A stretch of DNA of 64,000 nt from Gari tellinella (lineage: Eukaryota > Mollusca > Bivalvia > Cardiida > Psammobiidae). The DNA is taken from contig OV277862.1 of NCBI GenBank assembly GCA_922989275.2, positions 16,721,543-16,785,542 of the forward strand, written 5' to 3'. Below are positions 23,286 to 34,927 of this stretch, piece by piece; within the stretch, counting starts at the first letter, position 1; each line of letters opens with the position of its first letter. The notes below the pieces were generated by a model. The model was not told where the DNA came from, did no database searches, and saw only the letters and a program-made list of their open reading frames with translations. A program made the translations under genes and the position numbers.

Positions 23286-23536
23286 TTAACTCTTTGAACC
23301 CTAGTCCCGCATATAGGCGTGCTTTTCAAACAGTGTGCATGTGAATAGTACACATGTCCTATACAAACAGGAAAAACCCAGATCAGAGGGCTCCGAAAGG
23401 AGCCCTCTGATCAGGGTCTTCACTGTTTGTCACAATGCCAAACATTGACAAAAACAACCCTTTAAAGTCAGAAATGGACTAGACTTAGATGGAAACTGGA
23501 ATTGTCCATTTAAAGTTTCAGGGAGGAAAGAGTTAA
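23286..23536. mobile_element. TTAA-B MITE (reference description of the family)
   Basis: Ends TTAACTCTTTGAACCCTAG and CAGGGAGGAAAGAGTTAA, so the inverted terminus is TTAACTCTTT. The core is ACCCAGATCAGAGGGCTCC / GGAGCCCTCTGATCAGGGTC with outward CAAACAG(G/TG) and CACTGTTTG. Only TTAA is shared with family A at the ends. Confidence 0.85.
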
Positions 23537-23850
23537 GGGTATCACAACACATTTAAAAACCACTATTGGGTGTGCTCTATAATATCTGAGATGTTTTTAT
23601 CTTTTGATAATGCTAATTCTAAATGTGACAATAAAAAAATTGTGTTACTACAATTGTATACTGGTAACAATTGTCAATTTTACTTTTTCAGAGACCTTAC
23701 AGCACATAAGCATTTCATGATGTGAACTCTATCTCATTGTGGACAGCAACTGTAAGTTGAGGTAAGTTGCTTTGTATTCAGTAGAGTATGACTGATTTTT
23801 GGCATTCAACTAGAATGAGTACACCTGGCAGGGCTCCATATAACAGGGTC

Positions 23851-24250
23851 TTAAACAGTAAAACCTATAGGTCTTTTACGACCACTACTTGAGGGTAAAA
23901 AAAATGTCAGTGTATAACCCATTACCCCATAAATACGCCTTTAAACGTCTTTAATTTATTCCTCCACTGAAGAAAATTGTTCCAACTTATTCAGTCATGA
24001 ACATGTACCATATGAAATATTTTCTTTATTCTAGCAGAGGATAGCTTAAAGCAGGCTGAAAGTAAAGCAGAATATGCCTTACGGCACATTCTGCTTTACT
24101 TTCAACGTGCTTTAAATGTTCAACTATCTTCAAAACCAGAAACAGGCTATGTGGGAAAGGTTTAAGGCAGATGGTTGCCTAAAGCAAGATGAAAGTTAAA
24201 CAGAAAGCTCCTTTAGGAGCTTTCTGTTTTACTTTCGTCTTACTTTTTTT
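23851..24250. mobile_element. TA-F MITE carrying a nested TTAA-A MITE
   Basis: The left part AACAGTAAAACCTATAGGTC..ACGACCACTACTTGAGGG is followed by a complete TTAA-A copy at about 23913-24165 (ends TATAACCCATTACCCC and GGGAAAGGTTTAA). It continues with the F-type hairpin GCCTAAAGCAAGATGAAAG ... CTCCTTTAGGAG. The F right end is decayed. Confidence 0.6.
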
Positions 24251-24584
24251 TTACTCATCATAATAGACTAGAGATGTTTTACTACATGCATGCAGCTTCA
24301 ATATTTTCTCCCTTTTGTTTCCCAAAACTAATGTAACTACTGTAAAGTTGGTAACAAATGTGTTTTGAGACGATTCGAATTGATTGTCAGTCTTTACATT
24401 AAAGGGGTTGGAAACTTAAAGGTTTTAGTTTTTATTTTAAAAAAATCCCTTTATCTGGAGCTCTTACAGAAATGAGGGAAGGGGAGTTGGGTGGGAGTGG
24501 AGAGAGAAGTACCCTTGATTACCTATATATAAGATTGGCCAGAAAGTCTTGCATCTACACACAAAGTCTATGCTATAACACAGA

Positions 24585-24770
24585 TATTTAACACTTTTAA
24601 AGTTTACTCCATAGCCTATTTCTAGTTTTGAAGATAGGTGGCCACTTAAAGCTGTTTGACACTCGGACAACATTTTCTGCAATTTTGAGCAACTTTGAAG
24701 CACTTTGAAACTTGAAGCAGATGAGAAATATAGCAGACGACAATTTATTTGGCGGGCTTAGGGTTAAATG
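24585..24770. mobile_element. TTAA-A and TTAA-D fragments joined
   Basis: CCATAGCCTATTTCTAGTTTTGAAGATAGG (family A left part) is followed by a D-family half beginning GTTTGACACTCGGACAACATT and ending GGCGGGCTTAGGGTTAA. A second A fragment is at 24795-24890. Confidence 0.6.
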
Positions 24771-24977
24771 AGGTTGAACTAATAAATTTTGGATGTTAGC
24801 CCTTTACTCCATAGCCAGTTTCTAGAATCATGGAAGATAGATGACCACTTAATTTAAAGCAGGTTGAAAGTAAATCAGAAATGCAATAAAAAAGTCTGAA
24901 TTTTACACTTACCATAACTTTGGATTTACCTGTATATGATAGAGACTTCATATCTGGCATGTGTAGTGACTTGAGTC

Positions 24978-25190
24978 ATCAGGGTTCTCACTAGGATTTT
25001 GAAAATTGCAGTTCAGGACTCCAATCCTGGAAAAAGTAGGATTTCCATGGCAGAAATTGGAGCTCAAAACTCCAAAATCGTTTATAAGGGTTAAAAAAGA
25101 GGGAGTTCAGGACTCCAATGCTGGAAAAAAGGCAGTTCCAAGAAAAATATTGCAGTTCCAGAACTACTAATTACGAGTTAGTGAGAACCT
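24978..25190. mobile_element. MITE with AGGGTTCTCACTAG ends
   Basis: GGGTTCTCACTAGGATTTTG at the left and GAGTTAGTGAGAACCTTTTG at the right are mirror related. The inside has two copies of GTTCAGGACTCCAATSCTGGAAAAA. It interrupts a longer repeat with CCATAACTTTGGA that resumes at 25299. Confidence 0.65.
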
Positions 25191-25639
25191 TTTGTACTCA
25201 GCTCAAGCAGCTCTTGAGCTCAGTACAAATTGGATCATATTATCGTACAAAGGTCAAGGTCATTTGGAGGTAAGCTAGGCTGAATTTAATATTGGCCATA
25301 ACTTTGGAAGTACACAAGATAGAGACTTTATATTTGGCACGTTTACTCAACTCAAGAAGTTTTTTAGCTCAACTTACAAGTTAGGTAATGTCAAACAAAG
25401 GTCAAGGTCATTTTAGGTCATGTTCACATTAGGGAGGATAGTGTTTCACAAATATATTTTTTAATCCTTTTCCACAGCAACATGTAAATGAAACAAAATC
25501 CAATTCAATAAAATATAGGCAGTGAGCAGTATATATATCTTGTTTAAAACAAGAACATCATTCGAAACAATGAATGCTCCTAACAACAAAATACCCCAAG
25601 GTATAGCATGTTTAGTAGGTAAACACAGTATCAAGTTTC

Positions 25640-26400
25640 ATCAACTTAAGATGTAACATTCAGGAGATATGCTTCAGACAAAACTGAATTTTTATGAGAA
25701 AAAGGGAGATAATTCAATATTGGGAGATGGCAGAGTTATGGCTCTTGAGTACTGCTTTTCCTTTTGTCATCCTATGTCACTGTATAAAGTTTCATCAACC
25801 TATAGTGTAGCATTCAGGAGATTATGCTCCGTACAAAATTGGATTTTTTATGAGAAAAAGGGAGATAATTCAATATTTGGAAATGAAAAATTTATGGTTC
25901 TTGTGTACTGTACTTCTTTTGTCATCCTCTATCACTGTATCACGTTTCATCAACTTACAGTGTAGCGTTCAGGAAATATGCTATGGACAAAATTGGACTT
26001 CTAATGAGAAAAAGGGAGACAATTCAATATTTGGAGATGACAGAGTTATGGTTCTTGTGTACTGCACTTCTTTTTGTCATCCTCTATCACTGATTCACTG
26101 TTAAGTTTCATTAACTTATGATGAAACGCTCAGGAGAAATTCTCCTGACAAAATTTGAATTTTTATACGAAAAAGGGAGATAATTCAAAATAAAAAAATG
26201 ACAGATTTGTGGTTCTTGTATACTGCACTTCTTGTCATCGTCTATCACTGTATCAAGTTTCATCAATTTACCCTGTAGCGGTCAGGAGATATGCTCTGGA
26301 TAAAATTTGAAATTTTTATGAGAAAAAGGGAGATAAATCAATATTTTGAGATGACAGAGTTATGGTTCTTGTGTACTGCGCTTCCTCTTTTCCATCTCTA
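25640..26400. repeat. Tandem repeat, about 155-bp unit, five copies
   Basis: Each unit has TTTATGAGAAAAAGGGAGATA, then GACAGAGTTATGGTTCTTGT, then TGTATCAAGTTTCATCAACTTA. The GAGAAAAAGGGAG marker starts near 25696, 25852, 26005, 26167 and 26320. The array is part of a longer dispersed repeat that ends in a CAGACAGACAGACGGACAG tract (26667-26690). Confidence 0.85.
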
Positions 26401-26408
26401 TCACAGTA

Positions 26409-26610
26409 CAGTCGAACTTTGATATCTCGAACTTGCTTAACTCGAACTATCCGATATGTTGACGCATGAACTTCATTCTTTCATTTCATGCTCGGTTAAG
26501 TCGAACATACCCATATTTCAAAGTTAAAACGTGGCTTAGCCACATTTTAACTTTGAAATACGGGTATGTTCAATAAAACGGACTTTATCGAAGATATCGA
26601 AGTGCAACTG
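26409..26610. mobile_element. pogo/Tigger-like MITE
   Basis: CAGTCGAACTTTGATATCTCG at the left and CGAAGATATCGAAGTGCAACTG at the right, TA before the left end. A large internal palindrome (ATTTCAAAGTTAAAACGTGG / CCACATTTTAACTTTGAAAT) occupies the middle. A left-end fragment of the same type is at 54460-54560. Confidence 0.75.
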
Positions 26611-26896
26611 AATTAAGTTTCAGCAACTTAGGGTGTCGCATTATCATGCTACAGAAAAACAAGTGACTGACAGACAGACAGACGGACAGAAATAAGGACA
26701 GAATGAAGTATGGACGAAAGGCAAACGGACAAGGTGGCGACTATAATTATGCTTCCCCCTTTTTAGTGTGCCAACCCCGGATAAAGTCCAAGAGCATGTC
26801 AAACAGATCCTGTAAGAGAATGGTGCAAACCCTGTCTGATTAGAGTTTGCACTGTCCAGGAGCTGTCTGATCAGGGTCTACACTATTTTAAAAATA

Positions 26897-27125
26897 TTAA
26901 CCCATTTGTGCCCATGATCCCATATATGGGACATAGGCAAACAGTGTAGACTCTGATCAGACGCCGCATTATGCGGCGTCTGATCAGAGTCTACACTCTT
27001 TGCCGATAGGAATTTCAATATAAAACAAAACGAAAATGAAAATTTTGACATGGCATCCCTTTGATAAAAAATGGGCTAATCCAATATATAAACATGGAAG
27101 AATCCACTGGGCGTAAATGGGTTAA
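26897..27125. mobile_element. TTAA-C MITE (reference description of the family)
   Basis: Ends TTAACCCATTTGTGCCC and GGGCGTAAATGGGTTAA. The core palindrome is AGACTCTGATCAGACGCCGC around ATTAT and its inverse. The asymmetric right part includes GCATCCCTTTGATAAAAAATGG. A related hairpin fragment precedes it at 26815-26885. Confidence 0.85.
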
Positions 27126-27433
27126 TATGAGCTATTAGCAGGAGAAGGGTAAAGTGGGAAATAGTAGTGTTATACCCCCTATAACAACTGACTGATTGCC
27201 AAATAGTTGGGCAGAGGTTATTTCCCTTTGTTCATATTGTTTCTAAATATATAAAGTAGCTTATTACCTCATAAGCCTGTTTCTAGTTTTGAAGACAATT
27301 GACCTCTCAAATCAGGCTGAAAGTAAAGCAGAATGCGCCTTAAGGCGCATTCTGCTTTACTTTTAGCCTGATTTAAACTAAATGTACCATCTGCTGTGAT
27401 ATAATTATTTCTTATGATCATACATATTTATGC

Positions 27434-27675
27434 TTAACCCATTATCCTATAGCCTGTTCCTTGTTTTGAAGATAGATGACTAATTAAAGCAGGTTGAAAG
27501 TAAAGCAGAATGTGCCTTAAGGCACTTTCTGCTTTACTTTCAGCCTGCTTTAAGCCACCATCTACTAGAGTACAGAAACTAAAACTTATGACACACATTC
27601 ATGATTGTATAAAATGGAATTTTTTTCTTCAGTGGAGGGATAAATTAAAGGCATATTTATAGGGTAATGGGTTAA
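27434..27675. mobile_element. TTAA-A MITE, flanked by two partial copies
   Basis: TTAACCCATTATCCTATAG to TAGGGTAATGGGTTAA with a full palindrome. Partial copies abut it on the left (27255-27433) and right (27676-27790), so three family members lie head to tail. Confidence 0.85.
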
Positions 27676-28056
27676 AGCAGATTGAAAGTAAAGCAAAATG
27701 CACCTTAGGTGCATTCTGTTTTACTGTCAACCTTCTTTAAGTGGTCATCTTTTTTCATAACTAGAATAAGGCTATAGGGTAATGGGTTAAAGAAAGGCCT
27801 TGAAAGGCTGCTGTAGAGTCAACTAGACTATTGGATAGGCAGGTTTTAGCACTGTTTTGTCAGCAAGTGAAAGGAATCAAGGATGAATGACTATAGTTTG
27901 GGTTTTTCCAGCTGTAACAGTAAAACCTAGAATGATGTTTAGCATCTGATGAAAAGATGGCACATTTGTTGTATTCATGACAGGTTGCAGCGTGATGCAG
28001 GAAAAAGTCATACAGAGCCTTCTGCGTGTTTTTTTTGCCCTGCAAAAAGCAGCCAC

Positions 28057-28305
28057 CTAACCCTTTGAACCCTTGTCCCGCGTATTGGCGTCTTTTGGAA
28101 ACAATGTACATTTGAATAGTACACTTGTCCTATGCAAACAATGAAGAACCAGATCAGAGGGCTCCTAGGAGCCCTCTGATCAGGGTCTTCACTGTTTGTC
28201 ATAATGCCAAACATTGACAAAAACAACCCTTAAAAGTCGGAAATGGACTAGACTTAGATGGAAACTGGAAGTGTCCTTTTAAAGTTTCAGGGAGGAAAGA
28301 GTTAA
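28057..28305. mobile_element. TTAA-B MITE
   Basis: CTAACCCTTTGAACCCTTG to GGGAGGAAAGAGTTAA. The core AGATCAGAGGGCTCCTAGGAGCCCTCTGATC is a perfect palindrome. The left TTAA has become CTAA. Confidence 0.85.
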
Positions 28306-28337
28306 GTGCAAAGATCACCATGCATCTTCATTCAGTG

Positions 28338-28585
28338 GTTAATTACCCCATAGCCTGTTTCTAGTTTTAAAGAAAGATGATCACTTAAAGCAGGTTGAAA
28401 GTAAAGCAGAATGGGCCTTAAGGCGCATTCTGCTTTACTTTCAGCCTGCTTTAACCTATTATCTGCTTGAATATAGAAAATATTTCTTATGATTTTTATT
28501 TGTGACAGTATAAATTGGAACTATTTTCTTAAGTGGGTGAATAAAATAGAGGCGTAAAAAGGTGTATTTATGGGGTAATGGGTCA
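28338..28585. mobile_element. TTAA-A MITE
   Basis: TTAATTACCCCATAGCC to ATGGGGTAATGGGTCAA, with palindrome apex GGCCTTAAGGCGC. The right TTAA is mutated to TCAA. Confidence 0.8.
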
Positions 28586-29026
28586 ACACAGGTAAGACTG
28601 CAGTACACAGTGGTTGTTTATCATTTGTATCAGAAATAGGCACGTAAGCAGTACAAAAAAATGAAGAGAAATTCTACCTGAGCGTAACATATCATTTTCA
28701 CATCTAGAAATGATGTCTGCTTTGTTATTATTATTTAGAGCCAAAAATTTTGAATAACTGATAATTTAGGCTTGATGGTTCATTTAATTTTTGCAGAAAT
28801 TAAACCCAGAGTGTGACAGTTTCCTGAATCCTTGTCAGAGGATTTCCACATTGTCTAATCTGGATCTTGATCCAATATTTTAGTAAATGTCAGACTATTA
28901 ATAACTCACTTATAAATATATAATAAATTCAAATTATAGGGAGATAAAACTGTCTGCTAACTGGTTTCATTTACAATGTACTGATATGTTACATATATTA
29001 TTACTGTCATACATAACATTTGAATT

Positions 29027-29258
29027 TAACCCATTACTCCATAGGTACACATTTTAACACCATTAATTTATTTCTCCATTGTCAACGTTTTTAAACGCAC
29101 AATTCACTCCTGTGTGCATAGAGAGTTCTATAAATCTGGTAAAATAATAATAAATAATGATGCATATTCATGACTTTATAGAATGGAACTAACTTTCTCA
29201 GTTGAGGAATGAATTATATGCATCAAAAGGCGTATAGTCTATGGAGTAAAGGGTTAAT
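29027..29258. mobile_element. TTAA-A MITE variant lacking the usual hairpin
   Basis: The ends TTAACCCATTACTCCATAGG and CTATGGAGTAAAGGGTTAA are typical. The AAAGCAGG...CCTGCTTT palindrome is replaced by unrelated sequence (AACGCACAATTCACTCCTG). Confidence 0.7.
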
Positions 29259-29291
29259 ACTGTCATTATTGGTATTCCATAGAATGGCCGC

Positions 29292-29542
29292 TTAACCCAT
29301 TACCCCATAGCCTGTTTCTAGCATTGATGATAGGTTACCACTTAAAGCAGGTTAAAAGTAAAGCAGAATGCGCCTTAAGGCGCATTCTGCTTTACTTTCA
29401 ACCTGCTTTAAGCTATCATCTTCTAGAATCTAGAAATTATTTCTTATGATGCATATTCATGGCTGTATAAATTTGAACTATTTTCTTCAGTGGAGGAATG
29501 ATGTTAAGGCGTAAAAAGGATTATGTATTGGGGAATGGGTTA
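29292..29542. mobile_element. TTAA-A MITE
   Basis: TTAACCCATTACCCCATAGCC to GGGGAATGGGTTAA. Perfect palindrome centre GCGCCTTAAGGCGC. Confidence 0.85.
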
Positions 29543-29544
29543 AA

Positions 29545-30045
29545 TTAACCCTTTTCTCCATAGATGAAATATTGCATTAAAAATTAATTCCTTCACTGAA
29601 GGAAATATTTCCAATCTATATAGTAATGCATGTGCAACATAAGAGATATTTCCTAGCAGATGGAAACTTAACCCATTCCCCCATAAATACCCCTTTTTAC
29701 GCCGCTTATTTATCCGGTTTATCCCTCCCCTGAAGAAAACATTTCCAATTAATACAGTCATGACTATGTATCATAAGAAATATTTTCAATATACTAGCAG
29801 ACAGAAGCTTAAAGCAGGCTGAAAGTAAAGCAGAATGTGCCTTAAGGCACATTCTGCTTTACTTTCAACCTGCTTTATGTTGTCACCTTTCTTCAAAACT
29901 AGAAATAGTCTATGGGGTAATGGGTTAAAGCAGGCTTAATTAAAGCAGAATGCTCCTTAAGGATCATTCTGCTTTACTTTCAGTCTGCTTCAAGCAATCA
30001 TGGCATCTGTCTTCAATACTGAAAACAAGCTGTTAGGAAAATGGT
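29545..30045. mobile_element. TTAA-A MITE with a complete TTAA-A MITE nested inside
   Basis: The outer copy opens TTAACCCTTTTCTCCATAG and breaks at TGGAAAC. The inner copy 29668-29928 (TTAACCCATTCCCCCATA ... TATGGGGTAATGGGTTAA) follows. The outer copy then resumes AGCAGGCTTAATTAAAGCAG and ends GGAAAATGGTTAA. The inner one used the TTAA of the outer CTTAAAGC hairpin base. Confidence 0.75.
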
Positions 30046-30062
30046 TAATTGCAATGACCTAT

Positions 30063-30245
30063 GGCATTTATTAGAACAAGTACTGTACGTCAGACAGTTA
30101 TGTGTGATAGATGCTTTACCTTCAGCCAGCTTTCAAGCAACCATCTTTCTTCAATACTCAGACAAGCTTTTGAGAAAATGGCTAATTGCAATGTTGTGTT
30201 GCATTTATTAGAATAAATACTGTACGTCAGTTATGTGTGATATAT
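30063..30245 (+). repeat. Short tandem duplication (about 125-bp spacing)
   Basis: ATGGTTAATTGCAATG...GCATTTATTAGAACAAGTACTGTACGTCAG is repeated as ATGGCTAATTGCAATG...GCATTTATTAGAATAAATACTGTACGTCAG, each followed by TTATGTGTGATA. The first unit is preceded by an A-family right end. Confidence 0.75.
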
Positions 30246-30585
30246 CTGTAGTGTTTTACTATGAAGCTATGTACCGTATGTAGGCCAGTGGACTTCTGTT
30301 TAATTGTGTTACGAGTTGTTACATACCTGGAATATGAATTGTAGTGAACAGGAAAATAAAGCCAGATTTTCGTCAGTAATTTTAAAAAGAAGAATTGTAG
30401 CTACATTGTATTTTAAATGTTTTAATAACATTTGTTTTCAAATCTGTTTAGGGCTGTATTGGGTAGACTTAAGTATCGAGTGTCATTTAAAGAGGAAGTA
30501 AATATTACTGTGAAACCATTGTTATACGACCATTCAAAACTTAAAGACACATGAGCAATTCTTATGACAGGTGACAGACTGACAG

Positions 30586-30760
30586 CTAAAATGCAGAACA
30601 GACGTAATGCAGAAAGCTCCAAAGGAGCTTTCTGCATTACTTCTGTTCTGCATTTGGAGCTTTCTGCATTACTTCTGTTCTGCATTTGGAGCTTTCTGCA
30701 TTACTTCTGTTCTGCATTTGGAGCTTTCTGCATTACTTCTGTTCTGCATTTAGCAGGTGT
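30586..30760. repeat. Hairpin with one arm amplified four times (32-bp unit)
   Basis: The left arm AAATGCAGAACAGACGTAATGC plus AGAAAGCTCC pairs with GGAGCTTTCTGCATTACTTC plus TGTTCTGCATTT. The right-arm unit then recurs in tandem to a total of four copies, ending TTTAGCAGGTGTCTG. A single ancestral palindrome of the TA-F type has become asymmetric. Confidence 0.85.
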
Positions 30761-31229
30761 CTGTTTTTACAAAATATGCATGCTTCTTTTATAAATTGTT
30801 TTTGTTATTACTGAAGACAGATATGACAGTGTCTATTTCACACCTATCTGAGGTCTCTGGTGTAGAAAATTATTTGAAAGATATTTGTATGATAGATAAC
30901 TATATTCAGTATATACTCCTGTTGTGAAATCTTTACTTGGATCAATACTTTTCTGATTGGGAGAAAAATGAGTTCGATTTCAGTGACAGTATTTTTACTT
31001 GGATACTTTTTTGGTTCGGAGGAATGAAAGTCTCAGATTTCATTGACGATGTGATTGATCAGGGTATCAGGGTTGTGTATGAATGTATTTGGGTCAACTA
31101 CAACTGACTGAAAGCCGCAATAGTAATTTGACAGTAGGAAATAAATAGCCAAGGAAAATGTAGAAGAGAATATTTTAACATTTTGTCTTAATGTGCATTA
31201 ATTTGTTTACACCATGATTTAGTGTCAGA

Positions 31230-31475
31230 TTAACCCGTTGCTACATAGCATGTTTCTAGGGTTGAAGATCATAAGGTGGCCACTTAAAGCAGGTTGAAAG
31301 TAAAGCAGAATGTGCCTGAAGGCACATCCTGCTTTACTTTCAGCCTGGTTTATATATAAGCTACCATTCTACTAGGACATAGAAAACCTTTCTTAAGGTA
31401 TATGCTTATGACTGTATAAAGTGGGCGACCCTGTCTTTAAAACTAGAAACATTAAGCTACGAGGTATGATTTAAG
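31230..31475. mobile_element. TTAA-A MITE, decayed right end
   Basis: TTAACCCGTTGCTACATAGC with a good palindrome (GTGCCTGAAGGCAC). The right part (GACCCTGTCTTTAAAACTAGAAAC) is in the opposite sense, suggesting recombination between copies. Confidence 0.65.
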
Positions 31476-31737
31476 AGTTAAAATTGTCTGATGTTAGGTG
31501 ATAAGATCAATAATTAGGTTCAATGATTTTTTTATGTAAAGATAACATTATGTTCGTGTAAGGATAACATTTTGAGACCTGCTACTTATAATACACATAT
31601 ATGTAAAGAATGTTGATACACATTAAGCATTTTACGCAGTAGCTTTGGCAGTTTAATGTTGATCATCTGTATTGTTTATAAGTACAGTACACAAATCCTC
31701 TCATTAGCAACACTAATAAAGTCCCATTGTCAGTAGG

Positions 31738-31988
31738 TTAACCCATTACCCTATAAATACGTTTTTTACGCCACTAATTTATTCCTCCACTGAAGAAAAT
31801 AGTTCCAATTTATACAGTCATGAATATGAAACATAAGAAATATTTTCTATATTCTAGCAGATGGTAGCTTAAAGCAGGCTGAAAGTAAAGCAGAATGCGC
31901 CTTAAGGCGCATTCTGCTTTACTCTTAACCTGCTTAAAGTGGTCACCTGTCTTCAAAATTAGAAACAGGCTATTGGGTATTGGGTTAA
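31738..31988. mobile_element. TTAA-A MITE
   Basis: TTAACCCATTACCCTATAA to GGCTATTGGGTATTGGGTTAA. Palindrome centre GCGCCTTAAGGCGC intact. Confidence 0.85.
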
Positions 31989-32702
31989 GGAAGTTGCCCC
32001 AAAGACTCAAACTGTTCCAAACTCTGGATTCAAACTGTTTGGTATTTGTCTTTAGGTTTCTTCAGTTTAAAAATGCACAAATCCTAATTTGACACTTTTT
32101 GCAGATGCCAATTTCTAAGTAAAAAAAACTAATATTACAGCAGGATAAAGGTGTAACAGTCAACTGATTACAAAACTCGAGCGATGAGGAAAAGATAAAT
32201 CCTGATATGGTATGAGATTATAGTTTAAAATGAAAGAAGAAACTGCTTAAAACGAAAGTAGAATGGGATTCCCAATTTCCCAGGGCATACATGCATATAT
32301 TGTAATAGGCATTACTATGATTAGGAAAGAAACGACCATTGGTCTGTAAATAAAATTTCAATAATTATTTGGAGTTTATTATTGATTAATCGTTTTTAAA
32401 GTGGATGTAAAGGGGATTAATAAAATATGTAATAGGATCGATGTATTGTTTGGAATATTTGATGTGTGACAGTTTATGTGTATTAATTAGCATTGGTAAT
32501 ACAGATGACATTAATATCTGAAGAAACGTCAATATGCCCCCAGTTTGCCAATATGCCAAACAGTTTGGATCATAATCAGATTCTTAGTTTCTACATGCTC
32601 AGCACCTGATCTGTATCAAGTTTGTTTACAAATATCAGTGCCTTTAAACCAGGCTTAACAATGTAGGGATTCAACCTTAAAATAAAATAGTAGAACTTTT
32701 AC

Positions 32703-32960
32703 TTTAACACTTTCCCCTATTAAGTTTGTTTTCAGTATTGAAGACAGATGGTTGCTTAAAGCAGGCAGAAGGTAAAGCAGAATGCTCCTGATTAGGAGCA
32801 TTCTGTTTTACATTCAGCCTAAACTTCTATAAGTATAACCATCTGATGAGAGAAATATTTGTTGTGGAGCATATTGACCCAACTCTATAAACATTTTCTT
32901 TAGTGGAGGAATAAATTAAAGGCAGAAATTAGTTGTACCGGTATCTATTGACTATTGAGT
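32703..32960. mobile_element. TTAA-A MITE, diverged
   Basis: TTAACACTTTCCCCTATTAAG to a degenerate TGAGTAATGG end. Palindrome centre AGAATGCTCCTGATTAGGAGCATTCT. Confidence 0.65.
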
Positions 32961-33388
32961 AATGGTTATATTAAGCTTTAGAATTTTGATAAGAAATAAA
33001 TGTAATTTTTAATTGAAAATGTCATTTGCAGAAATTCTAATATCTCTTCCATATTAATTGCATAAAACTTAGCTGAGAAGCAAACAGGTTTGATTCTAGT
33101 CAAATACTGAGTTACCTACATACTCTGCAACTTATCAACATCCTGGTTACAATAAAGTCAAAACAGACGACAGTTGTTTTATTTAACATTAAAAAGGTTA
33201 GATATTAAATTTCACTTCCTATAATTATGAGAGTTAGTGTATGCATGATTTGTGCTGTTTGGCTATACTATTAATAGAATGGATTTGAAAATGATATACA
33301 GTACCTGGGGTACATGAAATTAGTCTGTTCTTTCAGTGCAATTGTCCCTAAATTTACTTTGTTTTCAGTATTTAAAACAGATTGTTGC

Positions 33389-33715
33389 ATGACCCATTAC
33401 CCCATAAATACGCCTTTTTACGCCTTTCATTTATTTCTCCACTGAAGTAAATAGTTCCAATTTATAAAGTCATGAGTATGTATCACAAGAAAAATTTCTG
33501 TATCCTAGCTAGCAGAAAGTAGCTTAAAGCAGGTTGAAAGTAAAGCAGAATGTGCCTTAGGGCAAATTCTGCTTTACTTTCAACCTGCTTTAAATGGTCA
33601 CCTGTCTTCAAAACAAGAATCAGGCTATGGAATATTGGGTTGAAGCAGACTGAAAGTTAAGCAGAAAGCTCCTTCAGGAGCTTTCTGCTTAACTTTCAGC
33701 CTGCTTTACCCATTC
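33389..33715. mobile_element. TTAA-A MITE inserted in a second hairpin element
   Basis: The copy runs from CATGACCCATTACCCC to AATATTGGGTTGAAG (33389-33645). It is followed by the remaining half of another hairpin (AGACTGAAAGTTAAGCAG, AAGCTCCTTCAGGAGCTT). The matching left part ACAGATTGTTGCATG lies just before 33389. Confidence 0.7.
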
Positions 33716-34019
33716 ACCTACCCGAGGATGCAGGCCATGATTGTATTCTATAGTCAAGTTCTATATCAGGACAGGGTAGAAGTAAGAAAAGACATTTCTT
33801 TGAGAAAAAAAGATAAGGTAAAGGTTTATAACACATATCTATGAGGTTAAGGGTTAGGTTGACTAAAAAATGTAAATATTTAAGTGTATTATAAGCCATT
33901 ATTCAAGCTGAAGGGTTGACTGGATGTCAGGTATGATTTAGGATATTTTTTAGGAGAATAACAGTTCACATGATCAAGAGGAGTGTACTTTGATTTGTAA
34001 TGAAGATGTTACGTGTGTG

Positions 34020-34765
34020 GGGTAAGTAGTATTATAGAATCTGTGATGAAGGTATTCCAGAGAGATTGAAGTCTGAAGTGTGTGTAGTGGCTGTAGCCTA
34101 GGGTATTTCCAGGAAGTATTTAATATTAGTTTCTGACGTCTGAAGATTATCAAGGTGAACAGTAGTGTGTTTCTGGCATGATTTTGGACTTGGTCTTTAA
34201 GTATACAGTGAGTTAGTACAAGTATTACAAGAAATTCAAGAACTCAAAGGGAGGCTTATTTAGGGTTATAAAAGACAGGTGTCTGCTTAACCCATTACCC
34301 CATAAATACATACAACTTTTTACGCCTTTAATTATTCCTCCATTGAAGAAAATAGTTCCACTTTATACATTTTATGAATATGTTATCAAGAAATTGTTTC
34401 TGTATTCTATCAGATTGTAGCTTAAAGTAGGCTGAAAGTAAAGCAGAATGCGCCTTAAGGCGCATTCTGCTTTACTTTCAACCTGCTTTAAGTAGCCATG
34501 TATCTTCAGTAAAAGAGTGAAATTATGAAGATGTTAAGATATGTGTGTGGAAGTAGGATTTAGATCTGTGATGAAGGTATTCCAGAGAGATTGAAGTCTG
34601 AAGTGTCTGTAGTGGCTGTAGGGTACTTCCAGGAATAGTTTCTGACCTCTAACGTTTCCAAGGTGTATGCAGTGTTTGTGTTTCTAGCATGTTGTTGGAC
34701 TTGGTCATACTATTAACAGTTAGTACAAGTATAACTCAAAGAGTCTCAGGCTTAAATTTAGGTTA
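34020..34765 (+). repeat. Direct duplication (about 240 bp) separated by a TTAA-A MITE
   Basis: ATGAAGGTATTCCAGAGAGA, TTGAAGTCTGAAGTGTSTGTAG and TTGGACTTGGTC occur at 34050-34200 and again at 34572-34710. The MITE (TTAACCCATTACCCCATAA at 34287 to about 34500) lies in the first unit's tail. Both units end at GGTTATAAAAGACAGGT. Confidence 0.8.
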
Positions 34766-34927
34766 TAAAAGACAGGTACGTATCAGCTTAAAGCAGGATG
34801 GAAATGTAAAGCTTAGAGCTGCTCCTGAAGGAGCTTTCTGTTTTACTTTCATTCTGCATTAAACAGTGTGGTAATCTATCATTAACTGAGAATCAAACCT
34901 GTTCTGGAGTATTTATTAAATAAGGAT

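Noticed and set aside
26409..26610. Inverted repeat with an inner about 40-bp palindrome taken as a microRNA-like precursor
   Set aside because: Its ends and TA flank mark it as a pogo/Tigger-like MITE, and similar ends occur elsewhere in the window.
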